From: Gammaproteobacteria bacterium
Lineage (GTDB): Bacteria > Pseudomonadota > Gammaproteobacteria > Steroidobacterales > Steroidobacteraceae
Assembly (NCBI GenBank): GCA_025359205.1
Contig: JANYHD010000023.1
Location: forward strand, 1-64,000
Direction of reading: 5' to 3'
DNA: 64,000 nucleotides
The notes under the pieces were generated by a model. The model ran no database searches. It had not been told where the DNA came from and saw only the letters and a list, made by a program, of their open reading frames with translations. Made by a program: the position numbers and the translations under genes. Of this stretch, positions 45,825-54,232 are shown piece after piece. The first letter of the stretch is position 1. Each line of letters begins with the position of its first letter.

Positions 45825-46916
45825 ATGCTCAAAACGAAAACTTATATTGCGCTGCTGCTGGCAGCGGCCAGCGGGCCCTGTGCGGCGACGGTTTACGAGC
45901 TCACCGACCCCGCGCAGCGGGTCTTCGGCGAAGACCAGCGCGTCCAGACCGTCTACGAAGACACGCTCTACGACATGGCACGCCACTACAGCCTGGGCTC
46001 GGACGAGCTGATCCGCGTGAACCCGCGGCTCGATCCCTGGATTCCGGGCGCAGGCAAGACCGTGTTCATCCCGGGCCGGCACATCCTGCCGCCCGCTGCG
46101 CACGAGGGCATCGTCGTCAACATCGCCGAGCACCGCCTCTACTACTATCCGAAGCCCAAGCGCCATCAGCCGCAGCAGGTGATCAGCTATCCGGTGAGCA
46201 TCGGCAAGATGGACTGGCGCACGCCGCTGGGCGCAACGCGCGTGATCGCCAAGCAGAAGGATCCGTGGTGGTTCCCGACCGAGTCAGTGCGCGCCGAGCA
46301 TGCGAAGGACGGCGATACGCTGCCGGTGCGCGTGCCGCCCGGACCGGACAATCCGCTCGGGGACCGCGCCCTGCGGCTGGCGGCCGGCATGGGCACCTAC
46401 CTCATCCACGGCACCAACAATCCGATCGCCGTCGGACTGGCGGTGACGCACGGGTGCATCCGCATGTACCCGGAGGACATCGAGGCGCTGTTCGAGATGG
46501 TCCCGGTTGGTACCAAGGTAACCATCGTCAATGAACCGGTGAAGGTCGCCTGGGTCGAGGGCGAACTGCTGCTCGAGGCCCATCCGCCCGTCGATGCCCA
46601 GGGCCAGAGCTACGAGCCGGACGTGGAGAAGTTCTCCGAGCTGCTGCGCGAGGCGGTGGGCGACAGCACGGTGGCCATCCATTGGGACTACGCACGCGAG
46701 GTGCTGGCACGGGCCGATGGCGTGCTCGCCACGGTTGGGCTTGAAGCCGATGCGCCGAATGCGCCGCCTGCACCGGCCACCGCCGCGGCGACAGCGGCCG
46801 CCGCCGCGGCGACACCGGCCGCTGGCGGGGAGGTGCCCTTGTCGCCTGCTGCGGAGCCGCCCGAGAAACCGGCTGGGGAGCCCGCAGGGTCCGTGCCGAC
46901 GACGGGGCCCCAATAG
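45825..46916 (+). CDS. L,D-transpeptidase (YkuD) with LysM-like N-terminus
   Basis: Periplasmic L,D-transpeptidase (363 aa) that makes 3-3 peptidoglycan crosslinks or attaches proteins to the wall. A signal peptide (about 1-21, cleaved near CAA-TV) precedes a LysM-like peptidoglycan-binding segment (DTLYDMARHYSLGSDELIRV) and the YkuD domain (about 95-235) with IHGTNNPIAVGLAVTHGCIR, in which the Cys is the nucleophile. The C-terminal 60 residues are a low-complexity Ala/Pro tail. The layout matches ErfK/YbiS-type enzymes. It is divergent from lexA, whose operator lies 60 bp upstream, so a link to SOS control is possible but not shown. Confidence 0.94.
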   Translation: MLKTKTYIALLLAAASGPCAATVYELTDPAQRVFGEDQRVQTVYEDTLYDMARHYSLGSDELIRVNPRLDPWIPGAGKTVFIPGRHILPPAAHEGIVVNIAEHRLYYYPKPKRHQPQQVISYPVSIGKMDWRTPLGATRVIAKQKDPWWFPTESVRAEHAKDGDTLPVRVPPGPDNPLGDRALRLAAGMGTYLIHGTNNPIAVGLAVTHGCIRMYPEDIEALFEMVPVGTKVTIVNEPVKVAWVEGELLLEAHPPVDAQGQSYEPDVEKFSELLREAVGDSTVAIHWDYAREVLARADGVLATVGLEADAPNAPPAPATAAATAAAAAATPAAGGEVPLSPAAEPPEKPAGEPAGSVPTTGPQ

Positions 46917-46928
46917 GGGCACCTTTTT
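46907..46928 (+). terminator. Possible intrinsic terminator of the L,D-transpeptidase gene
   Basis: GCCCC-AATA-GGGGC (46907-46920) is followed by ACC and five T residues (46924-46928). The stem overlaps the stop codon and is short (5 bp), so efficiency may be modest. Confidence 0.45.
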
Positions 46929-46946
46929 GCCGTTTTTGGGTCGGAG

Positions 46947-46974
46947 TTGAATAGCGCGACAAATCAGCTATAGT
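46947..46974 (+). promoter_or_regulatory. Sigma-70 promoter of the small acidic protein gene
   Basis: TTGAAT (46947-46952), 16-bp spacer, TATAGT (46969-46974). This is one of the best sigma-70 matches in the window, lying after the putative terminator of the upstream gene. Transcription would begin near 46981, leaving a ~60-nt leader that contains a 23-codon ORF (46988-47059). Confidence 0.65.
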
Positions 46975-47042
46975 TCGCTGCCTCCGGATGACCCAATTCA
47001 TGCTTAACCCGCTGATCCTGAAGAATATTTTCAAGAAACGCC

Positions 47043-47255
47043 ATGTCAGAGCGCGATAGCGAAAATTTCGACATCGACGAAGAATTTGTAGCCGAGGCCG
47101 AAGACAGCACCGATTACGACGGCTTGCTGGCGCGCGTCGACAAGCGCGTGCGCACGCAGGGCAAGAAGGGCAAGGCGGCCTGGAGCAAACTCGAAGAAGT
47201 GCTTGCTGATCGCAAGCTCGAAAAAGATCTGCGCGAGCTGTTCGACGAAGAATAG
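47043..47255 (+). CDS. Small acidic protein, PA3496-like
   Basis: A 70-residue protein, acidic at both ends (MSERDSENFDIDEEFVAEAE; LRELFDEE) with a basic middle (VDKRVRTQGKKGKAAWSKLE). The C-terminal KLEEVLADRKLEKDLRELF region resembles the PA3496 family of small proteins, a proposed envelope-integrity group; this assignment is tentative. It is predicted soluble, with no signal peptide or membrane helix. It has its own strong promoter and lies 72 bp upstream of lysAC. No clear Shine-Dalgarno is seen, and translation may be coupled to the overlapping short upstream ORF. Confidence 0.75.
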   Translation: MSERDSENFDIDEEFVAEAEDSTDYDGLLARVDKRVRTQGKKGKAAWSKLEEVLADRKLEKDLRELFDEE

Positions 47256-47266
47256 CCAGCTGCACT

Positions 47267-47292
47267 CCGGCGCCTGATCGATCATGCGCCGG
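47267..47292 (+). other. Stem-loop between the small protein gene and lysAC
   Basis: CCGGCGC (47267-47273) pairs with GCGCCGG (47286-47292) across a 12-nt loop. Only a weak pyrimidine stretch follows, so it may be a weak terminator or a leader hairpin for lysAC. Confidence 0.45.
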
Positions 47293-47327
47293 GCCGTCAA
47301 CCTCTCTTGTCATTTTTCAGGTAAGCG

Positions 47328-49916
47328 ATGAGCGCAGGCGCTGCGGCTGAATGGATCGTGCTGAAATTCGGCGGCACGAGCGTTTCCACGCTGGCCAACT
47401 GGCGCAACATCGCTGCGGTCGTGCGCGCGCGTCGCGCCGCCGGTGCGCGCGTGCTGGTCGTGCACTCGGCGCTGAGTGGCGTTACCGACAGCCTAGAGAA
47501 ACTCATCACCGCGGCGCTGATCGGCACGCAGGCACCGCTCCTGGCGGCGCTTGAGGAACGTCACCGCGCGCTCGCCGACGAGCTTGCGATTGGCAGCTCG
47601 CCCGTATTCGAACAATTTCTGGCCGGGCTGCGCAGCCTGCTCGAGGCCGTGGCGCGCCTGGGTGCCGTGAGCGATCGTGATCGCGCCCGCATCATGGCCT
47701 GCGGCGAGCTGCTGGCCACCGAGCTGGGCGCGCGTTTCCTGCGCGCACAGCACATCAGCTGCAGCTGGTTGGATGCGCGCACCGCATTGCAGTCAGTGCC
47801 GCGTGCCAACGCGCCTGCGAGTGCGCACTACCTGTCGGCCACCTGCGATTATTCCGCCGATGCGGCGCTGCGCGCGCGCCTCGACGCGCTCGAACCCGTG
47901 GTGCTCACACAGGGATTCATCGCCGGCAACGCGGCCGGCGACACGGTGCTGCTCGGCCGCGGCGGCTCGGACACCTCCGGCGCCTATTTCGCGGCCAAGC
48001 TGCAAGCGGCGCGCCTCGAGATCTGGACCGACGTGCCGGGCATGTTCAGCGCCAATCCGCGCGCGACGCCGGCGGCGCGCCTGCTGCGCGCGCTGCACTA
48101 CGACGAGGCGCAGGAGATCGCCAGCAGCGGCGCCAAGGTGCTGCATCCACGCTGCATCCTGCCGGCCCGGGTGGCGCAGATCCCACTGTGGATCTACGCC
48201 ACGCAAAATCCGCAACTCGAAGGCACGCACATCAGCGCCAGCGGCGGCGATGGCGCCGCGCAGGTCAAGGCGGTGTGCATCAAGAAGGGCATCACGCTGG
48301 TCGCGCTGGACAGTCCGGGCATGTGGCACGAGGTCGGATTCCTGGCCGACGCCTTCCGGGTATTCAAGCAGCACGGCATGTCGGTCGACCAGGTCTCCAC
48401 TTCGGAGACCAGCGTCACCGTGTCGCTCGATCCGGCGGCGAACAATCTCGAGCAGGATGCGCTCGACGCGCTGGTCGCCGATCTCAACCAGTTGTGCCGC
48501 GTGCAGGTCATCGGGCCCTGCGCGCAGGTGAGCCTGGTCGGACGCAATATCCGCGGCATTCTCCACCAGCTCGGTGCGGCCTTCGAGCTGTTCGCCGAGC
48601 AGCGCATCTACATGGTGAGCCAGGCGGCGAACGACCTGAATTTCACCTTCGTGGTCGACGAGGCGCAAGGCGATCGTCTGGTGCAGGGCCTGCACGATTT
48701 GTTGATCAGGCCGGTGCCGGGCGACACCGTGCTGGGACCGACCTGGGCCGAACTCTACGGCATCACGCGGCGCAGTGCCGTCGTGCCGCAACCGTGGTGG
48801 TACGCGCGCCGCGCCGAGCTGCTGCGCGTGGCCGCGGAGCATGACTGCGCCTACGTCTACGACGGCGGCGTGGTGCGAGCTGCCGCGCAGGACCTGCGCG
48901 CGCTGAAGTCCTTCAAGCAGGTCTACTACGCCATGAAGGCGAACCCGAACGCCGAGCTGCTGCGGATCGTCGGCGCCACCGGTCTCGGTTTCGAGTGCGT
49001 TTCGCGTGGCGAACTCGATCATGTCTTCGCCTCCGTGCCGGGCGTGGACCCGCGGCGAATTCTGTTCACGCCCAATTTTGCCGCGCGTGAGGAATATGCC
49101 TGGGCGCTCGAGCGGGGCGTGACGTTGACCATCGACAATCTGTACGTGCTGCAGGCCTGGCCGCAGCTGTTCGCCGGGCGCGAGGTGCTGCTGCGCGTCG
49201 ACACCGGCACCGGCCGTGGTCACCACCATCACGTGCGCACCGCCGGCGTGAATTCCAAGTTCGGCGTGCCGCTGGCCGAGCTCAACGCAGTCGCACAGCT
49301 GGCCGCTGCGGCCAATTGCCGCATCATCGGATTGCACGCGCACACCGGCAGCGGCGTGTTCGACATCGCGAGCTGGACCGAGACCGCGGAAATCCTCTGC
49401 ACCGCGGCGCGGCGGTTCCCGGCGGTGCGGATCATCAACGTCGGCGGCGGCCTCGCGGTGCCGGAGCGGCGCGAGCAGGCGGCGCTCGATCTGGCAAGCT
49501 TCGATATGGCGCTGGGCGCGATCGTTGCACAGTCACCCGGCATCGAGCTGTGGCTCGAGCCCGGCCGTTACGTGGTGTCGGCCGCCGGCGTGCTGCTGGC
49601 GCGCGTGACGCAGACCAAGTCCAAGGAAGACACGCACTACGTCGGCGTGGCAACCGGCATGAACTCCCTGATCCGTCCGGCGCTCTATGGCGCCTGGCAC
49701 GAGATCGTGAACCTGACCCGCCTCGACGAGCCGGCCACCGAGCTCGTCAACATCGTCGGCCCGATCTGCGAGTCGGCTGACGTGCTGGGCCACGACCGGC
49801 TGCTGCCGCCGACCTTCGAGGGCGACGTGCTGTTGGTCGCCAATGCCGGCGCCTATGGCCGCGCCATGAGTTCCAGCTACAACCTGCGCCAGCCGGCGGC
49901 GGAACTGGTGCTCTGA
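47328..49916 (+). CDS. Bifunctional aspartokinase / diaminopimelate decarboxylase
   Basis: Fusion (862 aa) of the first and last enzymes of lysine synthesis. The aspartokinase part (about 1-465) has VLKFGGTSVSTLANWRNIAA, GRGGSDTSGAYFAAKLQAA and two ACT modules (VSTSETSVTVSLDP region). The decarboxylase part (about 490-862) is PLP-dependent: YYAMKANPN with the PLP Lys near 537, HAHTGSGVFDIA, LEPGRYVVSAAG and the active-site Cys in GPICESADVLG near 811. Such AK-DAPDC fusions are known from Xanthomonadales relatives. One polypeptide would let lysine feedback act on pathway entry while the same chain produces lysine. The ATG at 47328 is preceded by AGG. Confidence 0.96.
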   Translation: MSAGAAAEWIVLKFGGTSVSTLANWRNIAAVVRARRAAGARVLVVHSALSGVTDSLEKLITAALIGTQAPLLAALEERHRALADELAIGSSPVFEQFLAGLRSLLEAVARLGAVSDRDRARIMACGELLATELGARFLRAQHISCSWLDARTALQSVPRANAPASAHYLSATCDYSADAALRARLDALEPVVLTQGFIAGNAAGDTVLLGRGGSDTSGAYFAAKLQAARLEIWTDVPGMFSANPRATPAARLLRALHYDEAQEIASSGAKVLHPRCILPARVAQIPLWIYATQNPQLEGTHISASGGDGAAQVKAVCIKKGITLVALDSPGMWHEVGFLADAFRVFKQHGMSVDQVSTSETSVTVSLDPAANNLEQDALDALVADLNQLCRVQVIGPCAQVSLVGRNIRGILHQLGAAFELFAEQRIYMVSQAANDLNFTFVVDEAQGDRLVQGLHDLLIRPVPGDTVLGPTWAELYGITRRSAVVPQPWWYARRAELLRVAAEHDCAYVYDGGVVRAAAQDLRALKSFKQVYYAMKANPNAELLRIVGATGLGFECVSRGELDHVFASVPGVDPRRILFTPNFAAREEYAWALERGVTLTIDNLYVLQAWPQLFAGREVLLRVDTGTGRGHHHHVRTAGVNSKFGVPLAELNAVAQLAAAANCRIIGLHAHTGSGVFDIASWTETAEILCTAARRFPAVRIINVGGGLAVPERREQAALDLASFDMALGAIVAQSPGIELWLEPGRYVVSAAGVLLARVTQTKSKEDTHYVGVATGMNSLIRPALYGAWHEIVNLTRLDEPATELVNIVGPICESADVLGHDRLLPPTFEGDVLLVANAGAYGRAMSSSYNLRQPAAELVL

Positions 49917-49999
49917 AAAGTGCGGTTGCGTCGGCAGATTGACGCCAGACTTGAGCGCACCTTTCGTCAAATGAGACCCGTGTCACGTCCATAACGTGC

Positions 50000-50054
50000 C
50001 CGATAGCAAGAATTCCACTCCACAGCGGGTCCACGACGGTCCCGCGGCTATCGG
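50000..50054 (+). promoter_or_regulatory. Inverted-repeat leader structure upstream of the pilus operon
   Basis: CCGATAGC (50000-50007) and GCTATCGG (50047-50054) are perfect inverted repeats, with an inner GCGGG/CCCGC pair (50025-50029 and 50041-50045). CTATCGG occurs once more in direct orientation at 50068-50074. The 177-bp region upstream of the first pilin gene has no strong sigma-70 hexamers, so this may be a regulator site or a structured 5' leader. Confidence 0.45.
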
Positions 50055-50093
50055 AACGTCATCTCGACTATCGGGTTCTTCTAAGGAGTGCTC

Positions 50094-50594
50094 ATGCGCA
50101 AGATTCTCACTGCTACGCTGGCCGCGTCGGCCCTGGCCGTCGCCGGCAGCGCCGCTGCCCTAACGGCCACCACGACCTTCGGCGTCTCGGCCACGGTCCT
50201 CAAGACCTGCTCGGTCGCTGCCAATCCGTTGGGCTTTGGTAACTACACGCCGGGCTCCGGCGCGCTGGCTGCCAACACCACAGTCAACGTCAAGTGCACG
50301 AAGGGCACGGCCTTCACGGTCGCGCTCAACGGCGGCACAACCGCGGGCGGCACCATCACACAGCGCCTGATGACCAATGGCGCAGACACGTTGCAGTACA
50401 ACCTGTATACGACGGCCGCATTTGCCACACTGTTTGGCGACGGCGTCACCGGTAGCACGGTGCCGGGCGCGGGCACGGGTCTGGCCACGGCGGTCGCGGT
50501 CACGGTGTTTGGCAGCCTGCCGGACAATGCCACCAACCAGGGTGTGTCGACCGGCGCCTACACCGACACGATCAACGTGACCGTCACGTATTGA
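50094..50594 (+). CDS. Spore coat U domain pilin (Csu-like major subunit)
   Basis: Secreted pilin-like protein (166 aa) of the spore coat U (SCPU) family, which forms archaic chaperone-usher pili such as Csu. A signal peptide (about 1-22, ending SAAA) precedes ATTTFGVSATVLKTCSVAAN; two Cys in the body (KTCSVAA, VKCTKG) would form the subunit disulfide, and the C-terminus GAYTDTINVTVTY is the typical donor-like last strand. The ATG at 50094 has AAGGAG 5 nt upstream. First gene of a four-gene cluster: subunit, chaperone, usher, second subunit. Confidence 0.94.
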   Translation: MRKILTATLAASALAVAGSAAALTATTTFGVSATVLKTCSVAANPLGFGNYTPGSGALAANTTVNVKCTKGTAFTVALNGGTTAGGTITQRLMTNGADTLQYNLYTTAAFATLFGDGVTGSTVPGAGTGLATAVAVTVFGSLPDNATNQGVSTGAYTDTINVTVTY

Positions 50595-50613
50595 TCCAAA
50601 GTTAACGAGCGCT

Positions 50614-51360
50614 GTGAGCCCCGCTTGCGACCAGCGGCCAGCGATGGCCGGTACTGTCACTGCGTGGATGCTGATGCTCGCGGCGGCCGGACCGGCCGCC
50701 GCGGGCACATTCAGCATCGCGCCAGTGCGGATCGAACTGGCCGGGGCGCAGCGCACCGCGGTGCTGACCGTGCACAACGATGACGCGGCACCGCTGGTGG
50801 TACAGGTGTCCGCCCTGAACTGGGCGCAGACCGCGGGCGAGGAAGGCTACGCGGCCACGCACGAGCTGCTGGCAACACCGCCCGTGTTCACGCTGCCACC
50901 CAATGGCGAGCAGATCGTGCGGGTGGCGCTGCGGCGTGATCCGGACGCCACGCGCGAACTCGACTACCGTTTGCTGCTGGCGGAAGTGCCGCAGCCCATT
51001 GACAAGAATTTCACCGGCCTGCGCGTGGCGCTGCGCCTGAGCATTCCCGTATTTGTGAGAGCAGCCAGCCCGGTTCCCGCCGCGCTCGCCTGGCGGGCGC
51101 AATGGCAGGACGACGGCGAGCTGGCCGTGAGCGCCAGCAACACCGGCCAGACGCACCAGCAGGTGAGCGATTTCACGTTGCACTTCGCCGGCTCCGAAGG
51201 CTCGGCGCGCGGCGTCGTCAGCCGCTACGTGCTGCCGGGCAGTACCGTGACCTGGAAGATCGCGCCGCCCGCGGGCGTTGCCCGTGCCAGCGCCATGAGC
51301 ATTCGCGGCGCCAGCGACCAAGGGGACTTCCAGGCCGACGTCGCGCTCGCTGGCCCCTGA
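50614..51360 (+). CDS. PapD-like periplasmic pilus chaperone
   Basis: Chaperone (248 aa) with two Ig-like domains that folds pilin subunits in the periplasm and delivers them to the usher. The signal peptide ends near AAAG; the mature part begins TFSIAPVRIELAGAQRTAVL, and ATPPVFTLPPNGEQIVRVAL and DYRLLLAEVPQP are family-typical. The second domain carries SIPVFVRA. The GTG at 50614 is taken as start; an ATG at 50644 is possible and would still leave a usable signal peptide. The usher gene follows after 15 bp. Confidence 0.93.
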   Translation: MSPACDQRPAMAGTVTAWMLMLAAAGPAAAGTFSIAPVRIELAGAQRTAVLTVHNDDAAPLVVQVSALNWAQTAGEEGYAATHELLATPPVFTLPPNGEQIVRVALRRDPDATRELDYRLLLAEVPQPIDKNFTGLRVALRLSIPVFVRAASPVPAALAWRAQWQDDGELAVSASNTGQTHQQVSDFTLHFAGSEGSARGVVSRYVLPGSTVTWKIAPPAGVARASAMSIRGASDQGDFQADVALAGP

Positions 51361-51375
51361 AACAAGGCGCGCGCG

Positions 51376-53736
51376 ATGAGCCCCGCTGCGCGATTTTCTC
51401 TGCTGCGGTTTAACCTAGTCTGGGCCCTGTGCCTGCTGGGCGCCGCGGCCGTGCGTGCCGACGACGCGGGGGCGCCAGCCGACGAGGGCTACCGCGAGGC
51501 CGTCATGAATGTCACGGTGAACAGGCAGGCACAGGGCGAGACGCTGATCGTGCTGCGCGACGCATCGAACGCACCGTGGTTTGACGCCGCGGATTTTCCG
51601 CGCCTGCGGCTGCTCACGCCGCCTGGCACTGGCCACCTGCACCTGGGAAGGCGCTACCTGCCGCTCTCTGCGGTGCCCGGAGTGAGCTTCGATCTCAATG
51701 AGGCGGCGCAGACCATCGTGGTGAACGCGCCGCCGGCTGCGTTTACCGCCACGCACATGAGCAAGCCGCAAAGTGCCGCGCCGACGGTGAGCCGCGCCAG
51801 TCCAGGCGCATTCCTCAACTATCAGCTATCCGCGCAGCGCGTCGCCGGCCTCAACCTCACCGGCGCCTACGCCGAGCTTGGTGTGTTCTCATCGCCAGGC
51901 GTGCTGCTCAATTCCGGCGTGCTGCGTTCGCTCGACGGGCATACGCAGTCGGTGCGGCTCGACACGAGCTTCACCATGGATTTCCCGGAACGCATTGAGC
52001 GCACCACCTTCGGTGATGCGATCAGCGATGGCAGCACCTGGGGCAGCGCTGTGCGCTTCGCGGGCATCGGCTGGGGCCGCAATTTTTCTCTGCGACCGGA
52101 CCTGTTGACCGCGCCGCTGCTCAGCGCGGCCGGCACTGCACTGGTGCCCTCGACCGTCGATGTCTATGTGAACAACCAGAAGGTATCGAGCGCGACGCTG
52201 CCGCCTGGACCCTTCGTGATCGACCAGCTGCCGGCCGTGACCGGCGCCGGGCAGGTGAGCGTGGTGGTGCGCGACGCGCTGGGCCGCGAGCAGCAGGTGA
52301 CGCAGCCATTCTATTCGAGCCTGCAGTTGCTCGCTGCGGGACTCAGCCAGTACGAGGTCGACATCGGCAAGGTGCGGCGTGACTACACCACGGCCAGCGC
52401 GCACTACGGGCCGCTGATGGGCACCGCCAGCTACCGGCGGGGACTCAGCAACATGTTCACGCTGGAGGGCCACGCCGAGTACCTCGATCAGCGCGCGCAT
52501 GCCGTCGGCGTCGCCGGCGCCGCGGCGCTCGGCCATTTTGCCGTCGTGAATTTCACCGCCGCGGCCGGTGGCGGCCCGGGCGTGTCCGGCGCGCTGTACG
52601 GCCTCGGCTTCGAGCGCCAGGGACGGCGTTTCAACCTCGCCCTGAACACGAGCGTTGCGGGCGATGGTTACCGGCAGATTTCATCGGCGGAAGTCGCGGC
52701 GCTGCAGTTTCGGCGGCGCGATCTGGCGCAGGTCGGCGTGAATCTGCAGCGCCTGGGTTCGCTGGCTGCGGTCGTGGTGCGCCAGGAATTCACCACGCTG
52801 CCCACCGAGCAGACCGCCAGCCTCAGCTACAGCCGCAGTCTCAGCGATCGCGGCGCATTGAACCTGACCGCGACCCGCAGCAGCCAGGGCCTGATCGTTG
52901 CGCGCAGTATCTTCCTCACTTTTACGCTCGCGCTGGCCGAGCGCCGCGCAGCAGTATTCACCGCCAACAGCGGCAGTGGCCCGGGTTCGCCGGACGATGA
53001 GCTTTACGCAACGTATATCGAGAATGCGCCGCGCGGACCCGGACAGGGCTGGCGCCTGGGCGGTTCGAGCCGCGGCAACTACGATGGCGAGTTGCGCGAA
53101 CAGTGGCAGCCGGGCGATCTGCTGCTGCAGGCCGCGCGCAATCACGGCGTGAGCGGTGCGAGCGTCTTCTGGAGCGGTGCGGCCACGTTGCTGGACGGTG
53201 ACCTGCGCGCCGCACGGCAGGTAGCCGGGAGCTTTGCGGTCGTGGACATTGCAGGCCTCCCGGCGGTGCCCGTGTACCTGGACAACCAGCTGGTCGCCTA
53301 CACGAACCAGCAGGGGCGCGCGCTGCTGCCGGAGCTGCTCCCGTATGAGGCCAATCGCGTCAATATCGAGCCGGTCGAACTGCCGCTCGACACCAGCATC
53401 GCTGCCCGCACGCTGACTGTCACGCCGCGCTACCGGAGCGGTGTGGTGGTGCAATTTCCGGTCGAACGCGTGCGCGGCGGCACCTTCAGGCTGGTGACGG
53501 CCGAGGGCGCGCCGGTTCCGGCCGGCGCGCTGGTGCGCTTCATGGGCCAGGATTTTCCGGTAACCTACGACGGAGTGACTTACGTAACGGGCTTTGATCA
53601 CGGCACCGCCGGCAGCGCGCAGTGGAGCGACAAGCGCTGCAGCTTCCGCCTCGAGCCGCCACCGATGGACGATCCGTTGCCGGATATGGGCACTGTCTTC
53701 TGCCACCCGCTGCCGGGACCGGAGCGGAATCCGTGA
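51376..53736 (+). CDS. Outer-membrane pilus usher (FimD/CsuD-like)
   Basis: Usher (786 aa) forming the outer-membrane pore through which SCPU pili are assembled. After a signal peptide (about 1-28) come the N-terminal chaperone-binding domain (EAVMNVTVNRQAQGETLIVL), the 24-strand barrel with its plug domain (STVDVYVNNQKVSSATLPPG and VRDALGREQQV), and the C-terminal domains (NRVNIEPVELPLDTSI). A Cys pair near the end (KRCSFRLEPP, VFCHPLP) is expected. Its stop overlaps the GTG of the next subunit gene (GTGA). Confidence 0.95.
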   Translation: MSPAARFSLLRFNLVWALCLLGAAAVRADDAGAPADEGYREAVMNVTVNRQAQGETLIVLRDASNAPWFDAADFPRLRLLTPPGTGHLHLGRRYLPLSAVPGVSFDLNEAAQTIVVNAPPAAFTATHMSKPQSAAPTVSRASPGAFLNYQLSAQRVAGLNLTGAYAELGVFSSPGVLLNSGVLRSLDGHTQSVRLDTSFTMDFPERIERTTFGDAISDGSTWGSAVRFAGIGWGRNFSLRPDLLTAPLLSAAGTALVPSTVDVYVNNQKVSSATLPPGPFVIDQLPAVTGAGQVSVVVRDALGREQQVTQPFYSSLQLLAAGLSQYEVDIGKVRRDYTTASAHYGPLMGTASYRRGLSNMFTLEGHAEYLDQRAHAVGVAGAAALGHFAVVNFTAAAGGGPGVSGALYGLGFERQGRRFNLALNTSVAGDGYRQISSAEVAALQFRRRDLAQVGVNLQRLGSLAAVVVRQEFTTLPTEQTASLSYSRSLSDRGALNLTATRSSQGLIVARSIFLTFTLALAERRAAVFTANSGSGPGSPDDELYATYIENAPRGPGQGWRLGGSSRGNYDGELREQWQPGDLLLQAARNHGVSGASVFWSGAATLLDGDLRAARQVAGSFAVVDIAGLPAVPVYLDNQLVAYTNQQGRALLPELLPYEANRVNIEPVELPLDTSIAARTLTVTPRYRSGVVVQFPVERVRGGTFRLVTAEGAPVPAGALVRFMGQDFPVTYDGVTYVTGFDHGTAGSAQWSDKRCSFRLEPPPMDDPLPDMGTVFCHPLPGPERNP

Positions 53737-54221
53737 AGCGTCGAGGCCATTTGCTGTCGGCGCTGGCCACGGCCATAGCGCTGGTGCCGTACGTGGCCAA
53801 TGCCGCCGTGACTTGCTCCGTGAGTGCCAATGGGCCGGCCTTCGGCGTATACAACCCGCTCAACGCCACGCCCACCTATGCCAATAGCACGGTACAGGTC
53901 AGCTGCACCTTGCTCAGCGGCGGTGCGACCGCCGTGACCCTGGTGTCGAGCTACAGCACCGGGGCCAGCGGCAGCTATGCATTGCGCACGATGCTCTCTG
54001 GCGCAAGCACGCTCGGCTACAACCTGTATTACGACGCGGCCTACACGCAGATCCGCGGCAACGGCACCGGGGGTTCGCTAACCGGCGGTGCGACACTCAA
54101 TCTCACGCCGGGCAATCCGACACAGACCGCCATGGGCACCATTTATGGACGGATACCGGCGGGGCAGGACGTGGCGGCCGGCAGCTACACTGACACCATC
54201 GTGGTGACGATCACTTACTAG
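53733..54221 (+). CDS. Spore coat U domain protein, second (tip-like) subunit
   Basis: Second SCPU-family subunit (162 aa). The GTG start overlaps the usher stop codon (GTGA). A signal peptide ends near ANA, then AVTCSVSANGPAFGVYNPLN; Cys residues VTCSVS and QVSCTLL pair, and the C-terminus reads GSYTDTIVVTITY, very similar to the end of the first subunit. Being last in the operon and distinct from the major subunit, it could serve as a minor or tip component; this is inferred from the layout of Csu operons. Confidence 0.92.
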   Translation: MKRRGHLLSALATAIALVPYVANAAVTCSVSANGPAFGVYNPLNATPTYANSTVQVSCTLLSGGATAVTLVSSYSTGASGSYALRTMLSGASTLGYNLYYDAAYTQIRGNGTGGSLTGGATLNLTPGNPTQTAMGTIYGRIPAGQDVAAGSYTDTIVVTITY

Positions 54222-54232
54222 AGCGGACGGGG

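Noticed and set aside
47256-47327. Lysine riboswitch upstream of lysAC
   Set aside because: The leader is only 72 nt, far shorter than the roughly 170-nt aptamer, and contains just one simple hairpin.
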